Part shown: positions 17,476-26,600 of the stretch, in pieces | How positions within the stretch are numbered: position 1 is the first letter of the stretch | Layout: every line of letters begins with the position of its first letter | Source of the DNA: Anaerolineales bacterium | Lineage (GTDB): Bacteria > Chloroflexota > Anaerolineae > 4572-78 > J111 | NCBI GenBank assembly: GCA_012032575.1 | Contig: JAAUSP010000006.1 | Coordinates: 1-38,573, forward strand | DNA length: 38,573 nucleotides | Direction of reading: 5' to 3' | Notes under the pieces: generated by a model | Seen by the model: only the letters and a program-made list of their open reading frames with translations | Told to the model about the DNA's origin: nothing | Databases searched by the model: none | Program-made: the position numbers and the translations under genes

Positions 17476-19890
17476 ATGACTAACCTCCCCAATCCCACCC
17501 ACGCCTTTCCGCCCGAAAGTTGGCCCATCACCCGCCCCAGCGAGCGGGTTTTTCGACTCAAAAAGCGACTGCTCGAACAGGAGCGGCTGATTGATGTCGA
17601 ACGCGCCCGGTACGCCACCGAAAGTTATCAGGCCACCGAGGGCCAGCCCATGCCCCTCCGCCGGGCCAAAATGCTGCTCCACCTGGTCCGCTCGATGAGC
17701 CTGACCATTCACCCCGACGAAATTATCGTCGGCAACCGTTCGCTGTGGCCGCGCATGGGCATCATTGCCCCGGAAGGGGCGGTTGATTGGGTGGACCGAG
17801 AATTGGAGATTTTGCCAACCCGGCCCCAGGACAAATTTCAGATCGAGGCCGGCCAGATCAAGGAACTACGCGAGGAGATTTTCCCTTATTGGCGCGGTAA
17901 AACCCTGGAAGATATTGTCGCCGCCACTATTCCCGACGAGATCAGGCGAGTAGTGCGGGGCAAAGCCTTTTCCCTAAACCAAACCGACCACGCCCAGGGA
18001 CACATCCTGCCCGATGTCGAAGCCTGGCTGCGCCTCGGTATCGGCGGGCTGCGCCGGCAAGTTTTGATTCTGCGGCAGCGCCCCGAAGTGCAAGCCGAGC
18101 CTCAGCAGATTTTCTATGATGCTGCCCTGATCGCCCTGCAAGCAGCCCAGGAATTAATGCTCCGCTATGCCGATTTGGCCGGACAACTGGCCGACGCCGC
18201 CCCCGACGCTGACCGCCGCCTGGAATTGTCCCAAATCGCCGCGACTTGCCGGGCCTTATCCGAGCAGCCTGCCCGCGACTTTCGGGAAGCGTTGCAGTCG
18301 GTCTGGTTTCTCTTTGTGCTGCTGCAAATCGAGTCAAACGCCAGCAGCTTCTCGCCGGGCCGCTTTGACCAGTATATGCTGCCCTATCTGGAGCGCGATT
18401 TGGAGTCGGGCCGGCTTACCCTGCCCCAGGCTCAAGAATGGTTGGAATATTTGTGGCTCAAATTTAGCGAGGTCGTCCTGCTCCGCAGCAGCAAAAGCGC
18501 CCGCTATTTTGCCGGTTTTCCCATCGGTTTCAACATTGTGCTGGGCGGACAGCTCCCCGGCGGCGGTGACGCCACCAATCTCCTTAGCTATATGTGCCTG
18601 CGTGCCCAGGCCGATTTGGGCTTGACCCAGCCCAACCTGTCTATCCGCATCCACCAGCACAGCCCCGACGCCTTTTTGGAAGCTGCCGCCTTTGTGATTG
18701 GCCGGGGCAGCGGCATGCCCCAGGTTTTCAACGACGAGGTGATTATCCCCGCCCAGTTGAATCGCGGCGTGGCCCCCGCCGATGCGCTCAATTACGCCGT
18801 AGTCGGCTGCGTGGAGTTGTCCACCCCCGGCAAAGCCCTGGGCTGGAGTGACGCGGCCATGTTCAACCTGACCCGCATCCTGGAACTGACCCTCTTTGGC
18901 GGTCAGGATCCGCACAGCGGCCAGCAGATTGGCCTGCCGACCCCTCCCCTCGACTGGATGAGTTCCTTCGCTGACCTGGAAGCCGCCTACGAGCAGCAGT
19001 TGGCCCATTTTGTCGAATTGATGGTGCAGGGCTGCAATCTGGTGGATGGCATCCACGCCCAGGTTTATCCCTCACCTTTCTTATCGCTGGTTATTGCCGA
19101 CTGTTTGGAACGCGGTCTGGATGTAACCGCCGGGGGCGCGCATTACAATTTTTCCGGGGTGCAGGGGGTGCAGGTTGCTAACGTGGCCGATAGTTTGGCG
19201 GCTGTACGCCAGGTTGTCTTTGAGGAGCAGTGGCTGCCGGCGTCAGAATTGCTGGCCGCTTTGAGAGAAAATTTTGCCGAGCGCGAGGTATTGCGCCAGC
19301 GTCTCATCAACCGTGTGCCCAAGTATGGCAACGACGACGACCGGGTGGATCAATACGCCCAAAAGTGGGGCGACCGCTACAGCGAACTGGTGGCCCACTA
19401 CCCCACCATTCGCGGCGGCGTTTACCAGCCCGGCTTTTATACCGTCTCAGCGCACGTGCCGATGGGAGCCGACGTGGGCGCTACCCCCGATGGCCGGTAT
19501 GCCGGCACGCCCCTGGCCGATGGCGGGCTGTCGCCCTCGGCGGGCCGGGATCGGCGCGGGGCGACGGCGGCACTGCGGTCGGTCAGCAAAATCAACCTGA
19601 AATTGGCTTCCAACGGCACGCTGCTCAATATGAAATTTCTGCCCTCGTTCTTTGCCGGGCCGGAAGCCGTCAAGAAATTTGTCATCCTGCTGCGCGGCTT
19701 TTGCAAGCTGCACATTCCGCATGTGCAGTTCAACGTGGTTTCCGCCGACATTTTGCGCCAGGCTCAGGCCCAGCCCGAAGAGTTCCGCTCCCTGGTGGTC
19801 CGCGTAGCCGGTTACAGCGCCTATTTTACCGAGTTGGACAAAGCTTTGCAGGATGAAATCATCAGCCGGACTGAGTTTTCAGAGATTTAA
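17476..19890 (+). CDS. Glycyl radical enzyme (PFL/dehydratase superfamily)
   Basis: 804 residues, full length for the family. The C-terminal glycyl radical motif is RVAGYSAYF, with Gly779 carrying the radical. The active-site loop is VVGCVELST with thiyl Cys445 and Glu447. The single Cys followed by V-E is the pattern of dehydratases and C-X lyases (glycerol or propanediol dehydratase, choline lyase), not of pyruvate formate-lyase, which has two adjacent cysteines. Other family blocks seen are LTQPNLSIR and SGMPQVFND. It acts anaerobically in the cytosol and needs a radical SAM activase, which is not in the window. ATG 17476 is chosen for TAAGGATA upstream. The setting suggests elimination on a sugar- or polyol-derived substrate. 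Confidence 0.88.
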   Translation: MTNLPNPTHAFPPESWPITRPSERVFRLKKRLLEQERLIDVERARYATESYQATEGQPMPLRRAKMLLHLVRSMSLTIHPDEIIVGNRSLWPRMGIIAPEGAVDWVDRELEILPTRPQDKFQIEAGQIKELREEIFPYWRGKTLEDIVAATIPDEIRRVVRGKAFSLNQTDHAQGHILPDVEAWLRLGIGGLRRQVLILRQRPEVQAEPQQIFYDAALIALQAAQELMLRYADLAGQLADAAPDADRRLELSQIAATCRALSEQPARDFREALQSVWFLFVLLQIESNASSFSPGRFDQYMLPYLERDLESGRLTLPQAQEWLEYLWLKFSEVVLLRSSKSARYFAGFPIGFNIVLGGQLPGGGDATNLLSYMCLRAQADLGLTQPNLSIRIHQHSPDAFLEAAAFVIGRGSGMPQVFNDEVIIPAQLNRGVAPADALNYAVVGCVELSTPGKALGWSDAAMFNLTRILELTLFGGQDPHSGQQIGLPTPPLDWMSSFADLEAAYEQQLAHFVELMVQGCNLVDGIHAQVYPSPFLSLVIADCLERGLDVTAGGAHYNFSGVQGVQVANVADSLAAVRQVVFEEQWLPASELLAALRENFAEREVLRQRLINRVPKYGNDDDRVDQYAQKWGDRYSELVAHYPTIRGGVYQPGFYTVSAHVPMGADVGATPDGRYAGTPLADGGLSPSAGRDRRGATAALRSVSKINLKLASNGTLLNMKFLPSFFAGPEAVKKFVILLRGFCKLHIPHVQFNVVSADILRQAQAQPEEFRSLVVRVAGYSAYFTELDKALQDEIISRTEFSEI

Positions 19891-19944
19891 GATGTAATAT
19901 TAGAATTAGTGAATCAGCAAATCCGCAGCAGTTGTCACCAATGA

Positions 19945-22900
19945 CTATACCCTATACCGCCGCCATAGTAACCCGCCAATTGTTACCAAGACCAATACAC
20001 CGATCCCTGCCGCTAACCAAGGCCAATTGGGTTGAGGTTCGGCGTCTGGTTGAATGATTTGAGGCGTAGCGGTCTGGCTGACCGGCCCGCCATCGCCCGA
20101 CAGGGTAAAGGCGGCCCAATAATAGGGATCGGGAAAGTCAGCCAGGGTGTCGAGTTGAGCCTGGCGCAGAGCAGAGGCTTTGCTCATCCCTGCCCGCAGA
20201 TGAATATAGAATTTTTCCATCAGATGAGCCGTGGCGGCATCATCTACATTCCACAGGCTGGCCATCACGCTGGGGGTTCCGGCGAAGATAAAGGCACGGG
20301 TCAATCCAACCAATTCATCCCCGGCGCTTAACTCGCCTAACTGGGTCTGGCAGGCGCTTAACACCACCAAATCAGCCTGTTTTAAATTCAAGCCATACAC
20401 CTCGCCGACGGTCAGCCAGCCGTCTTGAGTAGCGGGAGATTGGTGTGAATCCGGGGTCAGGGCAATGAGAGAATTGAGGGGTGCGGCCGGATTGTAATAG
20501 CCATGAGCGGCCAGATGCACCATCCCGGCCTGTTCAGCCTGCCGGCGGACAGCGCTTTCGGTGGCGTCTGCTCCGAACAGCGGCTCGATGTTATACAAGG
20601 CGGCAATGGCCTCGGCTTCCTTCTGGGCATAGGGCAGCGGCGGCAACTCCACCGGGTCGGCCCCGGCCAGAAGATCGGCGGTTAAGTCGCCGGGGGTAGG
20701 GTTGCCGACAACCAGGGCGGTCAAATCGGTGGAATGGGGCTGGCGGTCGGCGGTGATAAAAGGCAATACACTGGCGCTGGGCAGCATAACCAGTTCATAC
20801 TGCTCCACCAAATATTTAGCCTGAGTCGAGTCGTACAGCGCGACAAAAGGCAGATAGTGAAGCGGGCCGTGCGGGACGATCAGGAGTCGGGACGGGAGAG
20901 TGGGGAGGAGAGATTGGAAATTGGGAATGAGGGCTTGATAAAGTTCCTGGGCGGCGGCCTGGGTAGCTTCGGGCTGCTTGAAGGCAAGGAGGTCGCGCAG
21001 GCGGCTGACCTGGTTGGTCAACTGCTCGCGCGAGACCGGCAGTTCGACCACCTCGAAATGGTCAGGGGTGATGAGAAAGGCCAGGGTTTGTTTTTCGAGG
21101 ATATGGAAGGAGAGTAACGCCGTCCCCGCCTCAAGCCGCTGCTGCACCCCGGCCACATCAAGCAGGGTTTGACTGCTGCGCCCCGGTGTCAGCGCCGCCA
21201 GTTGGTCACTTCGGGCGGCAATAGCGGCCAGAGCTTCCTGATGGGCTTGCTCGGCGGTGGCCAGTTGGGTCTTTAAGGCAACAACGGTTTCATTTGAAGC
21301 TTTGCGTAAATAAGCCTGGCCCAACTGCTGTTTGAGTGCTTCTTGTTCCATAGCGAGGGTCTGCTGTCGGGCCAATAAATCGGCGGCAACATTGTCATTT
21401 AGTTGGAGTTGGCCGGTAGCTAACGAGTCAATAAAGGCGCGTGCTCGACCCCGTTCAGTAACAAAAAAGGCCGCTTGAGCCTGGTCCTGCCGGATTAACA
21501 GGCGTACAGTCTTCTCGTACAGCAGGGCGTATTGGGCTATAAAGCTGGCCCGCCCCTGTTCAGACCCGGCTGTAGCCCGAATTGATTCAACTATTTCAAG
21601 TGCCTGTTGATAAGCGGTTATGGCTTGTCCATGACGATCCTGAGCTTCATAAATCTGTCCCTGGTAGCTAAGGGCTAGACCAATTCCTTCTTGATCACCA
21701 ACTTCACGCAGTATAGTGAGGCCCTGAGCTAGGTAGTCTAGAGCTTGCGAATACTGTCTTTGGACCGAATAGAGTAGCCCCAGGTTTATCAGGACTCTGC
21801 CCTCTTCGGGCCGATTATTGACCTGACGCAGGCGAACTAGAGCTGCTTGAAAAGCAGCCTGTGCCTGTTCATAGTGCTTTTCCAGAAAATATAACTGTCC
21901 CACCCGGTACTGGGCAACACCTTCCTGTCCTGGTTGAGCAGCGGCATGGGCTTCGGTCAAGGCTTGTTGATAAGCGGTTAAGGCTGCTTCATAATCGCCC
22001 TGGTCAGCATAAACTGCGCCAATGCTGGTGAGAGTGATACCTGCTTCGGCTTGGCGACCTAGTTGACGCTGGATGGCCAGGGCCTGCTTCAAAATAGTCA
22101 GAGCCTCATCAGTGCGACCCTGCCGATGGTAAACTTCACCAATCTGCCCCAGGGTCAGGGCTTCACCGGAACGGTCTGTAATCAACAAGTCGGTCGGGTC
22201 AAGCCAAAAACTATTCCAGCCCGTGATAACAGAATAATCACCTGTCTGCTTGAGCGCCAACCCATTATTCGGGCTTTTGACAACTTTTTGCTGGATAGCC
22301 AGAGCCTGCTCGTAAGCAGCCAATGCTTCAGCATAACGACCCTGGTTGGCATAGATCAAGCCTATGCTGTAAAAAGTGGCCCCGGCTTCAACCTGGTTGC
22401 TAACCTGCCGATGAAACTCCAGTGCCAATTGCAGAGCAGTTAATGCTTCCTCATAGCGACCCTGACTTAGATAAGTCTGGCCTAAACCGGTCTGAATTGT
22501 TCCTTCCCAGATAGGAAATCCGCCCCAACTTTTTATAATATCCCAAGCCTGTTTATACGTGGATATTGCTGTCTGAGGGCGTCCCAACCCGTAATATGTC
22601 CGGCCTAATCGGATGAGTGTTCTGGTCGTTTCAATTTCATCTTTGATTTCTTCCTGGATGGCCAAGGCTTGTTCTAAAACAGTCAAAGCTTGTTCGTAAC
22701 GATATTGAGCCGTGTAGAATTCACCCAGGTGACTCAAAGCCATCCCTTCCTGATAAAAGCTACCCAACTCGTGGTGGATAATCGGGAGTTGTTCAAGAGC
22801 CCGGGTAACTTCCTCATAGCGTCGTTGGGCCAGATAGAGATCGCTCATCTGTTTGAGCGTTTCAGCTTCACCTGCCCGGCTTCCTCTCTGACGAAAAATA

Positions 22901-23601
22901 GCCAGGGCCTGCTCATACATACGCAGGGTTTCCTGGGCTTGTTCTTGGGCCAGATAAAGCTGGCCGATATGGATAAGCGTATGGCCTTGCCCCACCCAAT
23001 TATCGGCTTGCTCAAAAATAACAACTGCCTGCTCATAGGCTTTTAAGGCTTCGGGATAACGAGCCTGGACCAGATATAGCTCACCCAGATAATTAAGCAC
23101 ATTCCCTGCGCCGGTGGTACGCTGGTCAGCCTGATAGCAGTCCAAAGCAGCCTCAAGCGCTTGCTGAGCTTCCGGGTAAAGCGTAAAGCGAGTAGCCGCG
23201 GCTCCCTCTTCAAACAGGGCTTCACACCTGTCTTCTTTACCGGTAAAATGCAATTCATAACGGTTGGCAATGGCCACATCATACTCAAGGTAGACTACTT
23301 TCTGTTCGCAGTTGACCAGGTGCAGGATGTATTTGCCAGGTGGGAGGGGAAGGGAATAGGTTTGACCCGGTGGAATAGTTTCACCTTCGCTCAGATGGTT
23401 CGGCTCAAGATTGCCATCAGTATAATAGTTGGCCGCAAAGGCAGTTCGGACGCCGCAGAGAGGTTGATCGGAATCGTTAATTACTTCCAGGATAGCTTGA
23501 ACAGAGTGAGCCGCCGCATTAGCCGTCTGTCCTAATATTAACAGACAGGCCAGGCCCGCTACCCATAGCTTTTGAGGCCAGGTGTATTTCAGATATACCA
23601 T
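19945..23601 (-). CDS. Exported, membrane-anchored TPR-CHAT (caspase-like) protein
   Basis: 1218 residues. A signal peptide (about 1-32, ending ANAAAHS) and a C-terminal span (about 1188-1210, followed by RRYRV) predict that the bulk lies outside the membrane. After a small beta-rich domain (about 35-125) come at least ten TPR units (about 130-700), then a helical stretch and the CHAT protease domain (about 880-1175). The caspase-type dyad is His1033 in HLAAHGYYN and Cys1084 in LSACQTQLG, so activity is plausible. Downstream, FAGTPSVMASLWNVDD is typical of CHAT. The ATG lies 5 bases after the kinase stop, indicating an operon. CHAT proteins are proteases in several bacterial defence and death pathways; here the target is unknown. 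The TPR half is more AT-rich than the CHAT half. Confidence 0.9.
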   Translation of the reverse strand: MVYLKYTWPQKLWVAGLACLLILGQTANAAAHSVQAILEVINDSDQPLCGVRTAFAANYYTDGNLEPNHLSEGETIPPGQTYSLPLPPGKYILHLVNCEQKVVYLEYDVAIANRYELHFTGKEDRCEALFEEGAAATRFTLYPEAQQALEAALDCYQADQRTTGAGNVLNYLGELYLVQARYPEALKAYEQAVVIFEQADNWVGQGHTLIHIGQLYLAQEQAQETLRMYEQALAIFRQRGSRAGEAETLKQMSDLYLAQRRYEEVTRALEQLPIIHHELGSFYQEGMALSHLGEFYTAQYRYEQALTVLEQALAIQEEIKDEIETTRTLIRLGRTYYGLGRPQTAISTYKQAWDIIKSWGGFPIWEGTIQTGLGQTYLSQGRYEEALTALQLALEFHRQVSNQVEAGATFYSIGLIYANQGRYAEALAAYEQALAIQQKVVKSPNNGLALKQTGDYSVITGWNSFWLDPTDLLITDRSGEALTLGQIGEVYHRQGRTDEALTILKQALAIQRQLGRQAEAGITLTSIGAVYADQGDYEAALTAYQQALTEAHAAAQPGQEGVAQYRVGQLYFLEKHYEQAQAAFQAALVRLRQVNNRPEEGRVLINLGLLYSVQRQYSQALDYLAQGLTILREVGDQEGIGLALSYQGQIYEAQDRHGQAITAYQQALEIVESIRATAGSEQGRASFIAQYALLYEKTVRLLIRQDQAQAAFFVTERGRARAFIDSLATGQLQLNDNVAADLLARQQTLAMEQEALKQQLGQAYLRKASNETVVALKTQLATAEQAHQEALAAIAARSDQLAALTPGRSSQTLLDVAGVQQRLEAGTALLSFHILEKQTLAFLITPDHFEVVELPVSREQLTNQVSRLRDLLAFKQPEATQAAAQELYQALIPNFQSLLPTLPSRLLIVPHGPLHYLPFVALYDSTQAKYLVEQYELVMLPSASVLPFITADRQPHSTDLTALVVGNPTPGDLTADLLAGADPVELPPLPYAQKEAEAIAALYNIEPLFGADATESAVRRQAEQAGMVHLAAHGYYNPAAPLNSLIALTPDSHQSPATQDGWLTVGEVYGLNLKQADLVVLSACQTQLGELSAGDELVGLTRAFIFAGTPSVMASLWNVDDAATAHLMEKFYIHLRAGMSKASALRQAQLDTLADFPDPYYWAAFTLSGDGGPVSQTATPQIIQPDAEPQPNWPWLAAGIGVLVLVTIGGLLWRRYRV

Positions 23602-23606
23602 ATTTG

Positions 23607-26600
23607 CTACTCGAGTTTTCCTCTCTCCGCCACCACCTGCCCGGCTAACTCAACCTCACCGGCCTGCCGGTATAATGCCTCGGCTGCTTCGAGCAGCGCT
23701 TTTGCCTGGTTGCTATCCTCAAAAGCATAGGCGACACGCGCCAGACCCACCTGAGCGGCAGCCCGGGCCGAAAGATTAGCGGCGGTTTCAGCGGTGGTGA
23801 GGGCGGCTTGATAACTTTCTTGGGCCTGAGCATACAAACCCACCTCAAAATACAGGTCGCCCAACAACTGCACCAGACCGGTCGAAGGAACCGCCTGACG
23901 ACCTGTCAAAGCTTCCAGTTGAGCAATGGCCGCCGAGCGCAGTTCGCGCTGGCGGTAAAGTTGAGCCAGCAAATAACCCTGGCCGGCTTCATCCAGCGGC
24001 AGCACCCGAATGGTCGTTTCCGCTTCGGCCAGTTCCGCCTGCCCCGCCTTGTCGAGCACCCGCAACAGCGATTTATCGGCGGCGGTTTCATCATTCAGCG
24101 GCACAAGCGTGACGATGTTGGCGCTGCCGGGAGCCAGCGGCGGAGCATCGGCGGGATAGGTGAGGCTGGTGGTATTGGTTTCCCGGCTCCAGCTCTGGCC
24201 GCCGGGCAGACTGAGCGAAAGCCGATAGCCACCAGCGTCGGCCACCGGCTGCCAGCGAAAGGTCGGACGGGTGGTGGTGATTACCGTCTGGCGCGGGTCG
24301 AGCAGCAGCGGCAGGCGCGACCAACGCGCCGCCGGGGCGCGGCTCTGGCCCTCGGTGGTCAGGCTAATCTCGTTTGGAGGGGCTGTATTCAGGACTGCTT
24401 CCAGACGGCCCAATAACCGGGCGTCAGAACTCTCCTGACAGGCCACGGTCAGATTGCTCTGCTCCGGCAGTTCAAACAACAGGCCGTTGCCGCATATTAG
24501 CGTGGCTGCCGCGCCGGCATAAGTGTTGACCACGTCGCCGCTGTACAAATACAGGCCAAAGTCGGCCGGCAGCAGCCGGTCGCTGTTGGCCCGTTTCACG
24601 TTGACCTCCGGTTTCACATCAATGATGGTGGCCAGGGGTGCCGTTGCCGCGTCAGGCGTGGTTCGACTCGGCCAGAAAACAACCAGCCCGACCAACAGCA
24701 ACAGCAGTCCGGCCAGGGCCACTGCCCAATAAGTCCAGCGGGGGCGGACGCCTGCCGCCGGAGGCAGCAGTTCCGGGCAAGGTAGGGGCTGGCCTATTAA
24801 AGCCTGGGCGCTGGCCGCGCCCCAAAAAGCCACCTGCCGGGGCAGCGAACCCGCCGACGGATGATCGAGGTCAGTGTATTTGAGCGCCCCCAACAGGTAG
24901 AGAGTCAAGCCCTGGTAATATTCGGTCCAATCCTGCGGGGTGAACAACAGCGGTTGGGCCGCCTGGCGAATGGCTTGCAGCATCGCCCGTGGTCTAGCCA
25001 GGGCCGGATTTTCGACATACGGAGAAGCGGCCGCGCAGTGAAGTTCGGTATACAACAGGTGGATGGTTTCGGCGGGTAGCTTGGCCGCGTTCAGGGCTTC
25101 GGGCAGCAGCCGGGTCACTACGCCGGTTTCCAGGCGCAGCAGGTCGTGCAGTACGTGATCCTGGCGGGCCAGGGCAAAATCAATCAGGCTGGCCTCGCGG
25201 CTGGCAGGATCCACCAGGATATTGTTCAGGTTCAAATCGCCATGCACGCAGGCAATTTTGACATCACGGGACTCGCGCAAAAGGCCCGGCAGGGCTGTCA
25301 GCGGGTTGGGTAGGCTGGCGGGAAATGGGAGGTGGGGAGGCGAGGAGGCGAGGAGGCGATGATTTGAAAGAAGAAGATTGGGAGAGGACAGGTCAACCGT
25401 GGGGCCGAGAACCTGTTGGGCGAGCTGATGTAGCAGGGTGAAGCGGGTGTCTGTTATCCGGCCCTCCACCGAATCGAGCCGGTTATGAACCCGGTAAGCC
25501 TCAATGTCTTCGACCGGCTGCAAACGCAGCCGATAAGCGGGTGAAAAATCGCCGGGCGACGAGGGTAGATTTAAGGTGACACTGCGCCTGGTTGGGTCAA
25601 CCTCGGTAATGACAAAGCCTTCCAGCCGAATATAGTCGCCCGGCTGAAGCGTGAGGCTGGGCGCGTGGGGCTGAATGTCAGCACTGGATAAAACCTGGAC
25701 CGGCGCATCCGGCGGAGGGGGGCCAGGCACAATCAGCAGGTTGATCGGCAAAAGTCCATCATACCCTGCCTGAAGATGATATTCGGGCTGGGGCCGGTTA
25801 AAGAGCCAGCGCGGGCTGAGACTTTTGAAGAGGCGTTCGGTCAGCAGATAGCGCAGGTCGGCGGGGGCAGCGCGCTGGTAATAGCGGGCCAGACTCTCCA
25901 CCTCAAAGACGCCGCCGCCGCCCAGCAGCGGGTAACGCAGGCCGCCCCAATCGCTGCCGGGAGGAATGACCGGCTGGCCTTTGATTTCGGCCACACCGGG
26001 CAGCCGGTTTCGGATACAGGTTTGATAAGCCCGCCATTCCTGCTCAAGCAGGGCCAGCGGCGAGATTTTGACCACTGCCGGCAGTTCCGGGCTGTCGTCG
26101 CGGATGGGGCGCACCAGCAGCACCCGGCTGCCACTAAAACCGCCGCCCAACTCCTCGCGGATGACCACCCGGCGATAACCATCGAACATCAGGGCCAGAA
26201 TGTCGGCGGTGGCGGGAGGTAAGGCCAGGCCAGTGGGATTTTCCAGCCGGGGCGGCTGGGTCGGCCGGTGCGTCGAAAGGTGGGTGGCCTCGCCGGGTTG
26301 GGCCAGGGTTGAAGTCTGCCCCAGGCAGGCGGTCAGGTCGTGCCACAAGGCTGAGGCGCTTGAATAACGCTGCTCCCGGCTGCGGGTCACGGCTTGCCGA
26401 ATCACAGCCACCAGCGCTGCCGGCGCCTCATTCTCCAGGAGACTCAAGTCAACCGGCGCAGTCGAGGTGACGGCCTGCCATGTCTGGCCCAGCGAGCCTT
26501 TGTCCAGCGGATTGCGGCCGGTGATCGCCTCGACCAGAATCAGTCCCAGGGCGTACAGGTCGGTGCGGGCGTCAACCGGCTGGCCGCTCGCCTGCTCCGG

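Noticed and set aside
19891..19944. Terminator between the convergent glycyl radical and CHAT genes
   Set aside because: No stem-loop with a T tract could be found in the 54 bases.
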